From NCBI RefSeq assembly GCF_019977395.1, contig NZ_AP024660.1:4278001-4342000 (forward strand): a DNA stretch of 64,000 nucleotides, given 5' to 3'. A program made the position numbers and the translations under genes. Positions 1 to 9,184 of the stretch are shown here, piece after piece. The notes beneath the pieces are model-generated. The model had not been told where the DNA came from. It saw nothing but the letters and a program-made list of their open reading frames with translations, and did not search any database. This DNA comes from Arthrobacter sp. NicSoilC5 (lineage in GTDB: Bacteria; Actinomycetota; Actinomycetes; Actinomycetales; Micrococcaceae). Position 1 is the stretch's first letter, and each line of letters opens with the position of its first letter.

Positions 1-1
1 G

Positions 2-1030
2 GAAGGCACCGGCCTGACGGTGGACGTGGGCGAAGGCCCCATTGCCACGGCCCTGCGCGGTGACATCGACGCCCTGCCCATCATCGAGGAGACGGGCCTG
101 CCGTTCGCGTCGAAAAACCACGGCGTGACCCACGCCTGCGGCCATGATGTGCACACCACCACCATGCTGGGCATTGCCCTGGTCCTGCACCGGATGCACC
201 AGGAAGCACCCCTCGGCGCCACCGTCCGCATCATCTTCCAGCCTGCCGAGGAAACCATGCCCGGCGGCGCACATGCCTGCATCGAGCAGGGTGTCCTGGA
301 CGGTGTGCCCCGGATCCTTGCTCTGCACTGCGACCCGCGGATCGAAGTGGGCAAGGTGGGCACCAGGATCGGTGCCATCACATCGGCCTCGGACACCATC
401 CGGATCGAACTGTCCGGGCGTGGCGGCCACACCTCCCGCCCGCACCTCACTGAGGACCTCGTGTTCGCGCTGGCGCAGATTGCTGTCAACGTGCCGGCCG
501 TGCTGTCCCGCAGGGTGGACGTCCGCAGCGGCGTCTCCGTGGTGTGGGGCCAGATCACCGCAGGTTCGGCGCCCAACGCGATCCCCGGCAGCGGCTACAT
601 GGCGGGAACCATGCGCTGCCTGGACCGGGATGCCTGGCATGCCGCCGGTGAACTGCTCGACGAGGTGGTGCACCAGGTGGCCGCGCCCTACGGCGTGGAC
701 GTCCACCTTGAACACACCAGGGGAGTGCCGCCGGTGGTGAACTCCGAGCATGAGACGGCGATCATCGAGGCTGCTGCCCGCGCTGAGATCGGGGAAAGCG
801 CCGTGGTGCTGACACCCCAGTCCATGGGCGGCGAGGACTTCGCCTGGTTCCTGGCCGAACTTCCGGGCGCGATGATGCGGCTGGGCACCAAAACGCCCGG
901 CGGCGAGGACTACGACCTGCACCGCGGCGACTACATCCTGGACGAACGGTCCCTGGGCCTGGGCATCAGGGTGCTCACCGCGGCCGCCCTGCGCACCATC
1001 CGGGACCTGGAGCAGGCGCCCCTTTCCTAG
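2..1030 (+). CDS. M20-family amidohydrolase, 3' part (5' end outside window)
   Basis: The reading frame is open from the first bases, so the N-terminus lies upstream of the window. The visible part carries the M20D metal-site motif ACGHDVHTTT near the start, the conserved GGHTSRPH segment in the dimerisation domain, and a C-terminal MGGEDFAWF motif that supplies metal ligands. Family members are cytosolic di-metal hydrolases that deacylate N-acyl amino acids or related amides (hippurate, IAA-amino-acid type). The substrate cannot be read from sequence. The gene ends at a TAG, and about 90 bases follow before the ohrR promoter, with no strong terminator. Confidence 0.9.
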   Translation, partial: EGTGLTVDVGEGPIATALRGDIDALPIIEETGLPFASKNHGVTHACGHDVHTTTMLGIALVLHRMHQEAPLGATVRIIFQPAEETMPGGAHACIEQGVLDGVPRILALHCDPRIEVGKVGTRIGAITSASDTIRIELSGRGGHTSRPHLTEDLVFALAQIAVNVPAVLSRRVDVRSGVSVVWGQITAGSAPNAIPGSGYMAGTMRCLDRDAWHAAGELLDEVVHQVAAPYGVDVHLEHTRGVPPVVNSEHETAIIEAAARAEIGESAVVLTPQSMGGEDFAWFLAELPGAMMRLGTKTPGGEDYDLHRGDYILDERSLGLGIRVLTAAALRTIRDLEQAPLS

Positions 1031-1124
1031 CCCCGTCCCGCCGCAGGGCCGGCCGGGAGGTGCGGATCCGGCGGTGGGAACGCACGACGGCGTTTCAACC
1101 GGGGGCGGTCCGCGCTGCGGTAAG

Positions 1125-1145
1125 TTGTGCACAATTTAGTTGTGC
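1125..1145. promoter_or_regulatory. OhrR operator candidate
   Basis: GCACAATTTAGTTGTGC (1129-1145) is an inverted repeat with perfect 6-bp arms and a 5-nt spacer. It overlaps a second palindrome, TTGTGCACAA, at 1125-1134. The core resembles the AT-rich ACAATT/AATTGT boxes known for OhrR-type MarR repressors. It sits between the presumed -35 and -10 of ohrR, where binding would block transcription of ohrR and the ohr genes behind it. Confidence 0.65.
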
Positions 1146-1147
1146 GC

Positions 1148-1153
1148 TACGGT
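1148..1153 (+). promoter_or_regulatory. -10 element of ohrR, leaderless type
   Basis: TACGGT lies 6 nt before the ohrR ATG. A TTGTGC box (1125-1130) lies 17 bp upstream as a possible -35. No Shine-Dalgarno sequence is present, so the mRNA probably begins at the ATG. Confidence 0.55.
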
Positions 1154-1159
1154 GGTTCT

Positions 1160-1594
1160 ATGACCGAAGCACCCCGCCTGGACCGGCAAGTATGTTTTGC
1201 GCTCTATTCGGCGTCCCGGGCCGCCACCGCCGTCTACCGGCCGGTCCTGGATGAGCTGGGACTCACTTACCCGCAGTACCTGGTGATGCTGGTCCTGTGG
1301 GAAAGCGAACCCCGGGGCGTGAAGGAGCTTGGCGGGGAACTTGGCCTCGATTCCGGCACCCTGTCGCCCCTGCTCAAACGGCTGGAAACGCTGGGGCTGG
1401 TGGAACGGCGGCGGTCCGGCGAGGACGAGCGCCGCGTTGCGATCCACCTGACGCCCGCCGGACGGAACCTCAGCGGCCCGGCGAGTGCCATTCCGCAGCG
1501 GCTGGCCGATGCCGCCGGACTCTCCCTGGAAGAACTTGAACAACTGCGGACCACGCTCGGCAAGCTCACGGCGGCACTGCACGAATCACTGTGA
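1160..1594 (+). CDS. ohrR: MarR-family organic hydroperoxide repressor
   Basis: This 144-residue winged-helix protein has the OhrR signature LDRQVCFALYSASRA at its N-terminus, with Cys12 in the position of the peroxide-sensing cysteine, and a TYPQYLVMLVLWE segment supplying the tyrosines that contact the sulfenate in known OhrR proteins. The wing region RRRSGEDERRVAIHLT is typical. It should repress the following ohr gene until Cys12 is oxidised by organic hydroperoxide. The ATG at 1160 is preferred over upstream starts because the protein then matches the family length and a -10 box sits 6 nt before it. Only 43 bases separate it from ohr. Confidence 0.9.
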   Translation: MTEAPRLDRQVCFALYSASRAATAVYRPVLDELGLTYPQYLVMLVLWESEPRGVKELGGELGLDSGTLSPLLKRLETLGLVERRRSGEDERRVAIHLTPAGRNLSGPASAIPQRLADAAGLSLEELEQLRTTLGKLTAALHESL

Positions 1595-1637
1595 CCCCGA
1601 ATACTGCACCATCCCAACAACAGGACGGATATCTTTC

Positions 1638-2069
1638 GTGAAGACTCTCTACACCGCAGAGGCCCTGGCCTCGGGCGAAGGCCGTGACGGCGCTGCCCGC
1701 AGCAACGACGGCCGGCTGGCCGTGGACCTGGCCAGCCCCCTGGAACTCGGTGGCAGCGGCCAGGGCACCAACCCTGAACAGCTCTTCGCCGCCGGCTACG
1801 CCGCCTGCTTCCACTCCGCACTGCGCCTGGTCGGCCGCAAGGCAGGCGCAGACCTCACGGACTCGGCCGTCGCGGCAAAAATCCACCTTGGGCAGCTGGA
1901 CGGCGGCGCCGGCTTTGGGCTGGCCGCCGAACTGGAAATCGCCCTTCCCGCCCTGGACCTGGCCACCGCAGAGGACCTGGTGGCCAAGGCACACCAGGTC
2001 TGCCCCTATTCGAACGCCACCCGCGGCAACATCAACGTCGACCTCAAGATCCTGGAGTACGCAGCATGA
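1638..2069 (+). CDS. ohr: Organic hydroperoxide resistance protein, Ohr/OsmC family
   Basis: The 143-residue protein is a thiol peroxidase that reduces organic hydroperoxides in the cytosol. Both catalytic cysteines are visible: Cys57 in AAGYAACFHSAL and Cys122 in HQVCPYSNATRG. The N-terminal LYTAEALASGEGRDG is also characteristic. The start is a GTG with a weak upstream AGGA, chosen because the family N-terminus begins there. It lies directly behind ohrR, the classic sensor-enzyme pair, and overlaps the next gene by 4 nt (ATGA). Confidence 0.93.
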   Translation: MKTLYTAEALASGEGRDGAARSNDGRLAVDLASPLELGGSGQGTNPEQLFAAGYAACFHSALRLVGRKAGADLTDSAVAAKIHLGQLDGGAGFGLAAELEIALPALDLATAEDLVAKAHQVCPYSNATRGNINVDLKILEYAA

Positions 2070-3082
2070 GCACAGCCCTCGCAACCACCACCCGTGAAAT
2101 CCGGCTCGCCTCCCGACCCGTGGGGCGCCCGTCCGGTGAGAATTTCGATCTCGCAGAGTCACCGCTGCCCGCACTTGAAGACGGCCAGATCCTGGTGCGC
2201 AACCTCTTCATGTCCGTGGACCCGTACATGCGGGGCCGCATGAACGACGTCAAGTCCTACTCCGCCCCCTTCGCCGTGGGCAAAGCGCTCGACGGCGGTG
2301 CGGTGGGTGAGGTGATCGCGTCCCGTTCGTCGGCACACAAGGAGGGGGACGTCGTCGTCCATTCCCTGGGTTGGCGGGAGTATGCGGTGGTGGACGGCGA
2401 TGCTGCCACCCCTGCCCGCACTGACCTGGCACCGGCGTCGGCTTTCCTCGGCGCCCTGGGCATGACCGGGCTGACGGCCTACACCGGCCTGTTGAAGGTA
2501 GCGGAATTCAAGCCGGGGGACGCCGTGTTCGGCTCCGGCGCCGCAGGTGCGGTGGGCTCCCTGGTGGGCCAGATCGCCAAGGCCATGGGCGCCTCGCGGG
2601 TCATCGGCTCTGCAGGCTCGCCCGCCAAGGTGGCACGCCTCCTGGAGCTGGGCTTCGACGCCGCGTTCGACTACCACGATGGTCCCGTGGTGGAGCAGCT
2701 GCAGAAGGCAGCAGGCCCCGCCGGCATCGACGTCTACTTCGACAACGTGGGCGGCGAGCACCTGGAGGCCGCCCTGGCGGTCCTCAATGTGGGCGGCCGG
2801 GTGGCAATGTGCGGCGCGATCGCACAGTACAACTCCACCGAACCGACTCCCGCACCGCACAACCTCATGCAGGCAATCGGCAAGCAGCTGACCCTGCGCG
2901 GCTTCCTGGTGGGCGGCCAGCGGCAGCACGCCGCTGAGTTCGCGGAGAAGATGGCCGGCTGGCTTGCGGACGGCACCGTGCGCTACGACGAGACGATCGT
3001 GGACGGCCTGGAGAACGCGCCGCAGGCGTTCATGGACCTGCTGGACGGGGCAAACACCGGCAAGATGCTGGTCCGGCTGTAG
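2066..3082 (+). CDS. NADP-dependent zinc-free MDR oxidoreductase (CurA/leukotriene B4 dehydrogenase-like)
   Basis: The 338-residue protein has the MDR architecture. An N-terminal GroES-like domain contains the VDPYMRGRM motif of the zinc-free reductase branch. A Rossmann domain with GSGAAGAVGSLVGQIAK follows, then the DVYFDNVGGEHLEAAL segment. Relatives reduce alpha,beta-unsaturated ketones and aldehydes with NADPH. Its ATG overlaps the ohr stop (ATGA), so it is translationally coupled to ohr. It may clear electrophilic lipid-peroxidation products. That role is inferred from context. Confidence 0.88.
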   Translation: MSTALATTTREIRLASRPVGRPSGENFDLAESPLPALEDGQILVRNLFMSVDPYMRGRMNDVKSYSAPFAVGKALDGGAVGEVIASRSSAHKEGDVVVHSLGWREYAVVDGDAATPARTDLAPASAFLGALGMTGLTAYTGLLKVAEFKPGDAVFGSGAAGAVGSLVGQIAKAMGASRVIGSAGSPAKVARLLELGFDAAFDYHDGPVVEQLQKAAGPAGIDVYFDNVGGEHLEAALAVLNVGGRVAMCGAIAQYNSTEPTPAPHNLMQAIGKQLTLRGFLVGGQRQHAAEFAEKMAGWLADGTVRYDETIVDGLENAPQAFMDLLDGANTGKMLVRL

Positions 3083-3111
3083 CCCAAGCACTGATCAAAC
3101 CGAAGAACCAT

Positions 3112-3152
3112 AAGCAGTAGGGGCGCCTCCTTTGGAGGCGCCCCTACTGCTT
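3112..3152. terminator. Terminator hairpin after the ohr unit
   Basis: A perfect 19-bp stem (3112-3130 with 3134-3152) encloses a TTT loop. It is one of the strongest hairpins in the window and closes the ohrR-ohr-oxidoreductase unit. Confidence 0.85.
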
Positions 3153-3348
3153 GGTAACAACTTGTAAACAATATCCGGGGTCAGCTCCCACCGTGCTATG
3201 GGGACGTGGCGCAGGCCACTAAAGTGATTGCCATCAGTGCGCTCCGGCGCAGTGCTGCGTGCCTTCAGTGAAAACAGAATTTCAGCGCCGAAACGGACAC
3301 TCATTGAATTCCGCCCGTAGTGCCACTCGCATCATCCCTGGAGGAAAA

Positions 3349-4458
3349 TTGAAGAAATCACTGCGTGCCGGCTTCAAGCGCGGTTCAATGGCCGGTGTGG
3401 CCACCCTCGGTGCGTCCGCCTTGCTGCTCACCGGTTGCGGAGCCGCCCCGTCTGCGTCCCCCTCCGGTTCAGCGACCGCCTCGGACTACACCGCATGCAT
3501 GGTGTCAGACTCCGGAGGATTCGACGACAAGTCGTTCAACCAGTCCGGCTACGAGGGCCTGCAGAGCGCCGTGAAGGACCTCGGCATCAAGGAAAAGCAC
3601 GTCCAGTCCAAGGCTGACACGGACTACGATCCCAACCTCCGCTCCATGGTCCAGCAGGGCTGCAAGCTGACCGTTACTGTCGGCTTCCTGCTCGGCGACG
3701 CCACCAAGTCCATCGCGACGGCCAACCCGAACAGCCACTTCGCCATCATTGACTACAACGACCCCACGTTCCCCAAGAACGTCAAGCCGATCGTCTATGA
3801 CACTGCCCAGGCCGCGTTCCTGGCCGGCTACCTGGCAGCAGGCACCTCCAAGACGGGGAAGGTCGCAACCTTCGGCGGCATCAACATTCCCACCGTCACC
3901 ATCTTCATGGACGGCTTTGCCGATGGCGTGAAGTACTACAACGAGAAGAAGGGCAAGAGCGTCCAGCTCATCGGCTGGGACAAGGACAAGCAGGACGGCA
4001 CCTTCGTTGGTGACTTCAAGCAGGTGGACAAGGGCAAGGTCCTGACCCAGGGGTTCCTTGACCAGGGCGCAGACATTGTTCTTCCGGTGGCCGGACCCGT
4101 TGGCGGCGGCGCGGGCAGCGCGATCCTCGATGCCAAGTCCAAAGGCAAGGACGCCAAGCTCATCTGGGTCGACTCCGATGGCTACCTGACTGCCCCGGAT
4201 TACAAGTCCGTGATCCTCTCCTCCGTCCAGAAGACCATGTCCACCGCTGTGGAGACAGTCATCAAGGACGACAAGGACGGCAAGTTCGACGCGTCGCCCT
4301 ACATTGGAACCCTGGCAAACGGCGGCGTGGCCCTGGCGCCGTTCCACGATCTGGATTCCGCCGTGCCGGCAGACCTGAAGAGCGACCTGGACCAGCTCAA
4401 GAAGGACATCATCTCCGGCACCGTCAAGGTCGAGTCGAAGTCCAGCCCCACCAAGTAA
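3349..4458 (+). CDS. BMP-family nucleoside-binding lipoprotein of an ABC importer
   Basis: The 369-residue protein begins with a lipoprotein signal peptide: basic KKSLRAGFKRG, a hydrophobic core, and lipobox LTGC with the acylated cysteine at residue 30. The body matches the BMP/Med family (SDSGGFDDKSFNQSGYEGL near the N-terminus), which binds purine or other nucleosides outside the cell. The start is a TTG preceded by a good CTGGAGG site at 3338-3344. An in-frame GTG upstream at 3259 has no support. It precedes the ATPase and permeases, with a hairpin between that may keep the binding protein in excess. Confidence 0.92.
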   Translation: MKKSLRAGFKRGSMAGVATLGASALLLTGCGAAPSASPSGSATASDYTACMVSDSGGFDDKSFNQSGYEGLQSAVKDLGIKEKHVQSKADTDYDPNLRSMVQQGCKLTVTVGFLLGDATKSIATANPNSHFAIIDYNDPTFPKNVKPIVYDTAQAAFLAGYLAAGTSKTGKVATFGGINIPTVTIFMDGFADGVKYYNEKKGKSVQLIGWDKDKQDGTFVGDFKQVDKGKVLTQGFLDQGADIVLPVAGPVGGGAGSAILDAKSKGKDAKLIWVDSDGYLTAPDYKSVILSSVQKTMSTAVETVIKDDKDGKFDASPYIGTLANGGVALAPFHDLDSAVPADLKSDLDQLKKDIISGTVKVESKSSPTK

Positions 4459-4474
4459 GCACCGAACCGCGGGG

Positions 4475-4516
4475 CGCGCTGCCCTTCCGCCGTTACCCCG
4501 GCCGAAGGGCAGCGCG
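4475..4516 (+). terminator. Intra-operon hairpin between binding protein and ATPase genes
   Basis: CGCGCTGCCCTTC (4475-4487) pairs with GAAGGGCAGCGCG (4504-4516) around a 16-nt loop, followed by the T-rich TTCTGCTTTGCT. It probably acts as a partial terminator or mRNA-stabilising hairpin, raising the ratio of lipoprotein to transporter. Confidence 0.6.
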
Positions 4517-4684
4517 TTCTGCTTTGCTGGCAACAGACGGTCGCCGGCACCATGCAGGCGGTGCCCATTGCCGCCTTCCTGCCCTGCCCAGGAACCACCC
4601 GTGACACTAGGCTGGGACTACCCGCTGCCTCGCCGCCGACAGCGCGCCGGAGCAGATCCATACACACACAGATTGGTTAGGGTC

Positions 4685-6280
4685 TTGAAACTCGAACTGA
4701 AAGGGATCACGAAGAGATTCGGGTCCCTGGTAGCCAATGACCACATTGATTTGGTCGTTGAACCCGGGCAGGTGCACTGCCTCCTGGGCGAGAACGGCGC
4801 AGGGAAATCCACCCTGATGAACGTGCTCTACGGCCTGTACGATCCGACCGAAGGTGAAATCCTGGTCGATGGCAAGCCCGTCGTCTTCAAAGACCCCGGC
4901 GAGGCCATGGCGGCCGGCATCGGGATGGTCCACCAGCACTTCATGCTCATCCCGGTCTTCACCGTGGCCGAGAATGTGGCGCTGGGCAATGAGGCCACCA
5001 AAGCCGCCGGCCTGCTCAACCTGGAAGCCACGCGCGAAAAGATCCGCCGCATCTCGGACCAGTACGGGTTCGACGTCGACCCCGACGCCATGGTGGAGGA
5101 CCTGCCCGTCGGCGTCCAGCAGCGGGTCGAGATCATCAAGGCGCTGGTGCGTGATGCCGAGGTACTCATTCTCGATGAACCCACCGCCGTGCTGACGCCG
5201 CAGGAAACCGATGAGCTCCTGGACATCATCCGGCAGCTGAAGCGCGACGGTAAGTCGATCGTCTTCATCTCCCACAAACTGCGTGAAGTCAAAGCCATCT
5301 CAGACACCATCACGGTCATCCGCCGCGGCAAGGTGGTGGGGCAGGCGGATCCCACGGCTTCCCCCACTGAACTGGCGTCCGCCATGGTTGGCCGCACGGT
5401 GAGCCTGACCCTCGACAAGGCGCCCGCCAAGCCCGGTGACGTGACCTTCAAGGTCCGCAACCTGACAGTGACGGACCACAACGGCCAGCACGTGGTCAAT
5501 GACCTGTCCTTCGACATCGCCAAGGGCGAAGTGCTGGCCATCGCAGGAGTGCAAGGCAACGGCCAGACTGAACTGACCGAGGCGATTCTTGGCGTGCAGC
5601 CGCACGTAGCCGGGTCCATCACGCTCGACGGCGAGGAACTGCTGGGCAGGAGCGTCAAGCACGTCCTCGGTGCCGGTGTGGGCTTCGTCCCCGAGGACCG
5701 CACCATTGACGGTCTGGTGGGCACGTTCACCATCTCCGAAAACATGATCCTGGACCTCTACGACAAAGCGCCCTTCGCACGCGGCGTGGGGATGAAGCCG
5801 GGCGTGATCGCGGAGAACGCCGCCAGGAAGGTCGAGGAATTCGACGTTCGCACGCCCTCCGTGTCCGCGGCGGTGGGCACCCTTTCCGGCGGCAACCAGC
5901 AGAAGGTGGTCCTGGCCCGTGAGCTCTCCCGTCCGCTGCGGCTGTTCATCGCCTCGCAGCCCACACGTGGTCTCGACGTCGGCTCGATTGAGTTTGTGCA
6001 CAAGCGGGTCATCGCCGAACGCGACCACGGGACGCCGGTCATGATCGTGTCCACAGAACTGGACGAAGTACTTCAGCTGGCCGACCGGATCGCCGTGCTC
6101 TACCGCGGCCGGCTGGTGGGAATCGTACCCGCCACCACGTCCCGCGACGTTCTGGGCCTGATGATGGCCGGTGTCCCGGCCACCGAAGCCGAAGCCAGCG
6201 CCGCCGCCCCTGTTTCCGGCGCCACCACCACAGCGGCGGTATCGGAGCCTGCCGGCCACGAAGGAGAATCCCATGTCTGA
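4685..6280 (+). CDS. Nucleoside/sugar ABC importer ATPase with two nucleotide-binding domains
   Basis: The protein has about 531 residues and two ABC cassettes in tandem, as in RbsA-type and BMP-linked nucleoside importers. The first cassette has the Walker A GENGAGKST, a divergent signature VGVQQRVEI and Walker B VLILDEPTAVL. The second has a degenerate Walker A (GVQGNGQTE), the signature LSGGNQQKVVLAREL and RLFIASQPTRGLD. A second cassette with weak nucleotide-binding motifs is usual in this group. The start is a TTG with a weak AGGGT upstream; a TTG at 4673 is possible. The last 8 bases overlap the next gene. Confidence 0.9.
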   Translation: MKLELKGITKRFGSLVANDHIDLVVEPGQVHCLLGENGAGKSTLMNVLYGLYDPTEGEILVDGKPVVFKDPGEAMAAGIGMVHQHFMLIPVFTVAENVALGNEATKAAGLLNLEATREKIRRISDQYGFDVDPDAMVEDLPVGVQQRVEIIKALVRDAEVLILDEPTAVLTPQETDELLDIIRQLKRDGKSIVFISHKLREVKAISDTITVIRRGKVVGQADPTASPTELASAMVGRTVSLTLDKAPAKPGDVTFKVRNLTVTDHNGQHVVNDLSFDIAKGEVLAIAGVQGNGQTELTEAILGVQPHVAGSITLDGEELLGRSVKHVLGAGVGFVPEDRTIDGLVGTFTISENMILDLYDKAPFARGVGMKPGVIAENAARKVEEFDVRTPSVSAAVGTLSGGNQQKVVLARELSRPLRLFIASQPTRGLDVGSIEFVHKRVIAERDHGTPVMIVSTELDEVLQLADRIAVLYRGRLVGIVPATTSRDVLGLMMAGVPATEAEASAAAPVSGATTTAAVSEPAGHEGESHV

Positions 6281-7667
6281 AAAGACAACCCCGGAACCGC
6301 GGACCGGCCGCAACGGCGCCCCGGAGCCCGTCGACACCCCGGAGCCCGGCGGCACCACCTCCGAGGCTGTGGCCTCCGACGTCGTCCTTGACACCGCCGG
6401 TGGCCAGATGCCGCCGTCTGCCGTTCCGGCAGCCACCCAGCGGCGCGGCCGGGACCATGACCGGGATGGAAGCGGTTCCGTCCTGCACCAGATCTTCACC
6501 GGCAACGCCATGGTCTCCTTCCTCTCCGTGCTGCTGGCGATCGTGCTCGGCGGCATCCTGATGGCAGTGACCAACCCCAAGGTCGCCGTCACGGCCGGTT
6601 ACTTCTTTGCCCAGCCCGGGGACCTCCTGACCGAGGTCATCCGTCCCTACACTGCCCTGGTACAGGGGTCCATCTTCAACTGGGCGGGCGCCGACCTGGC
6701 AGCCCAGCTGTACCCGATCACCGAGACCCTCACCGTCGCAACCCCGCTGATCTGCGCCGGGCTCGGTGTCGCGCTGGCGTTCCGCGCCGGCCTGTTCAAC
6801 ATCGGCGCCCAAGGGCAGATCATCTTCGGCGCGCTCTTCGGCGCCTACGTAGGGTTCGCTTGGCACCTGCCCATCGGCCTGCACCTGCTGGTCGTTATCC
6901 TGGCCGGCCTCGTCGGGGGCGCGGTCTGGGGCGGCGTCGTGGGCCTGCTGAAGGCACGGACCGGCGCGCACGAGGTGATCGTGACCATCATGCTCAACTA
7001 CATCGCCAACTTCCTGCTGCTGTTCCTGCTCACCACGCCGGCTTTCCAGCGCAAGGGTTCCACAAACCCGATCTCGCCATTCCTTGATTCCACCGCGTTG
7101 TTCCCCGAACTGCTCGGACCGCAATTCCGCCTGCACGCCGGCTTCCTGGCCGCGATAGCGGCCACCGCCTTCGTGTGGTGGCTGCTGAACCGCTCAACGA
7201 TCGGTTTTGAGTTCCGCGCCGTCGGTGCGAACCCCAGCGCGGCCCGCACCGCTGGCATCAACGTAGCCCGCAGCACCATCCTGGTGATGGCGATCGCCGG
7301 TGCGCTGGCCGGCTTGGCCGGCGTGGCCCAGGTGTCCGGGACGGAAAAGTACCTCTCCGGCGGTGTCGCTGCCTCCATCGGTTTTGATGCCATCACGGTG
7401 GCGCTGCTGGGACGCTCGACGCCGTGGGGAACCTTCTTCGCCGGCCTGCTGTTCGGCGCCTTCCGCGCCGGCGGCGTGGCAATGCAGGCCCAGACGCAGA
7501 CGCCGATCGACATTGTGCTCGTCATCCAGTCCCTGATTGTGCTGTTCATCGCAGCACCGCCGCTGGTCCGTGCGATATTCGGACTCAACCCCCGTAAGAA
7601 GAAGACCACTACGAGTGGGACCGCAGGTTCGCGTGCCGGCGGCGTCAAGAGCGGAGCGGCAGCATGA
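6273..7667 (+). CDS. ABC importer permease, nucleoside type (BPD_transp_2)
   Basis: The 464-residue membrane protein has a long cytoplasmic N-tail of about 75 residues rich in Pro, Thr and Gly, followed by about 8-10 hydrophobic segments. It contains the permease motif GLFNIGAQGQIIFGA and the cytoplasmic loop FRAVGANPSAARTAGINVARS typical of YufP/BmpE-like permeases. The ATG at 6273 has AAGGAG upstream. It overlaps the ATPase gene by 8 nt and the second permease by 4 nt, so the three are co-translated. Confidence 0.9.
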   Translation: MSEKTTPEPRTGRNGAPEPVDTPEPGGTTSEAVASDVVLDTAGGQMPPSAVPAATQRRGRDHDRDGSGSVLHQIFTGNAMVSFLSVLLAIVLGGILMAVTNPKVAVTAGYFFAQPGDLLTEVIRPYTALVQGSIFNWAGADLAAQLYPITETLTVATPLICAGLGVALAFRAGLFNIGAQGQIIFGALFGAYVGFAWHLPIGLHLLVVILAGLVGGAVWGGVVGLLKARTGAHEVIVTIMLNYIANFLLLFLLTTPAFQRKGSTNPISPFLDSTALFPELLGPQFRLHAGFLAAIAATAFVWWLLNRSTIGFEFRAVGANPSAARTAGINVARSTILVMAIAGALAGLAGVAQVSGTEKYLSGGVAASIGFDAITVALLGRSTPWGTFFAGLLFGAFRAGGVAMQAQTQTPIDIVLVIQSLIVLFIAAPPLVRAIFGLNPRKKKTTTSGTAGSRAGGVKSGAAA

Positions 7668-9184
7668 GCGCCACCACACAATCTCCTACCGGCAAACAGC
7701 CGGGCACCGGTAAGGGAACCAGCAGCACCAGCGGAGCCACCCGCGCCGGAGGCCGGACAGGCACAACCGAACTGGTGAGCTGGAAAGCCGGCGTTGGCCT
7801 TGGCCTGCTCGCCATCCTGGGAACCGTGCTGTTCGGTTTCCTGGCCAACCCAAAATCTGCCGGCTTCCGGATTGCCGAGGCCCGCGATCCGAACGCCTCC
7901 TCTACGGCGGCGTGGGTCACCCTGGCCGTGGCGCTGGCCGCCGCGGCCTACGTCGGTTACCGCTGGGTCAGCCAGCGGCGGGAGGGCGGGGGAGTAGACC
8001 GCTGGATACCCGCCACCACCATCGCTGCCGTCGCCGTCCTGGGCCTGGCCGCCCTCGGCGTCGCCCGGGTTGAAAAGATTACCGTGCCTTCGATGGCGCT
8101 GGGCTGGATCTGCTCCGTCGTGCTGCTCGCACTGGCAGGGTCCGCCTGTTTCCTGACCGTGCAGCGGCGGCGCACTCCCGGATGGCTGGGCGGCATTTTC
8201 GCAGTGGTCTTCCTCGTCGGCTTCATGATCTGGATCGTCGCCGGCGGCCGTGACCCCGAACCCTCCATCTCCCTCGGCGGCCTCATGGCCGGTGCCGTGA
8301 CCCTGGCCGTACCGCTGGTGTTTGGCTCACTCTCGGGTGTGCTGTGCGAACGGGCCGGCGTGGTTAATATCGCCATCGAAGGCCAACTGCTGCTCGGGGC
8401 GTTCTCCGCCGCCGTCGTTGCCACCGTGACCGGCAACGTCTACGTTGGGCTCATCTCGGCCGCAGTCGCCGGTGCGCTCGTGTCCCTGGTCCTGGCCATC
8501 GTGAGCATCAAGTACCTCGTCAACCAGATCATCGTCGGCGTGGTCCTCAATGTCCTGATCAGCGGCCTCACCAGCTTCCTCTTCTCCACCCTGCTCACGG
8601 CGGACCCCGAACACCTCAACAAGCCCGGCCGGCTGCAGGCCGTGGATATTCCGTTCCTCGCCGACATCCCGATCATCGGCCCCATTCTGTTCCGCCAGTC
8701 CCTGGTGGGCTACCTCATGTACGTCGCCGTGATCGTGGTCTACGTGGGCCTTTTCCACACCAAGTGGGGCCTGCGCGTGCGCGCCGTCGGCGAACACCCC
8801 CAGGCGGCCGACACGGTGGGCATCAACGTCAACCGGACCCGCTTCATCAACGTCCTCATGGGCGGGGCCATCGCAGGAATCGGCGGCTCCTTCTTCACCC
8901 TGGTGTCGGTGGATGCGTTCAGCAAGGACATGTCCGGCGGCCGCGGCTACATTGCCCTGGCAGCCATGATCTTCGGGCGGTGGAATCCGATCGGCGCGTT
9001 CCTGGCGGCGTTGCTGTTTGGCTTCGCCGACAACCTGCAAAGCATCATCACCATCATCGGTTCTCCCGTCCCCAGCCAGTTCATGGCGATGCTGCCCTAC
9101 GCCCTGACCGTCGTCGCGGTGGCGGGCCTGGTGGGACGGTCCAGGCCGCCCGCGGCCGACGGCATACCGTACGTCAAGGGATGA
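7664..9184 (+). CDS. Second ABC importer permease, nucleoside type
   Basis: The 506-residue permease is paralogous to the preceding one. It has a polar N-tail of about 40 residues, several extra transmembrane segments between residues 40 and 190, then the conserved core with CERAGVVNIAIEGQLLLGAF and VRAVGEHPQAADTVGINVNRTR. The two permeases should form a heterodimeric pore with the ATPase. The gene starts at an ATGA overlap with the first permease and ends at an ATGA overlap with cytidine deaminase, tying import directly to catabolism. Confidence 0.9.
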   Translation: MSATTQSPTGKQPGTGKGTSSTSGATRAGGRTGTTELVSWKAGVGLGLLAILGTVLFGFLANPKSAGFRIAEARDPNASSTAAWVTLAVALAAAAYVGYRWVSQRREGGGVDRWIPATTIAAVAVLGLAALGVARVEKITVPSMALGWICSVVLLALAGSACFLTVQRRRTPGWLGGIFAVVFLVGFMIWIVAGGRDPEPSISLGGLMAGAVTLAVPLVFGSLSGVLCERAGVVNIAIEGQLLLGAFSAAVVATVTGNVYVGLISAAVAGALVSLVLAIVSIKYLVNQIIVGVVLNVLISGLTSFLFSTLLTADPEHLNKPGRLQAVDIPFLADIPIIGPILFRQSLVGYLMYVAVIVVYVGLFHTKWGLRVRAVGEHPQAADTVGINVNRTRFINVLMGGAIAGIGGSFFTLVSVDAFSKDMSGGRGYIALAAMIFGRWNPIGAFLAALLFGFADNLQSIITIIGSPVPSQFMAMLPYALTVVAVAGLVGRSRPPAADGIPYVKG

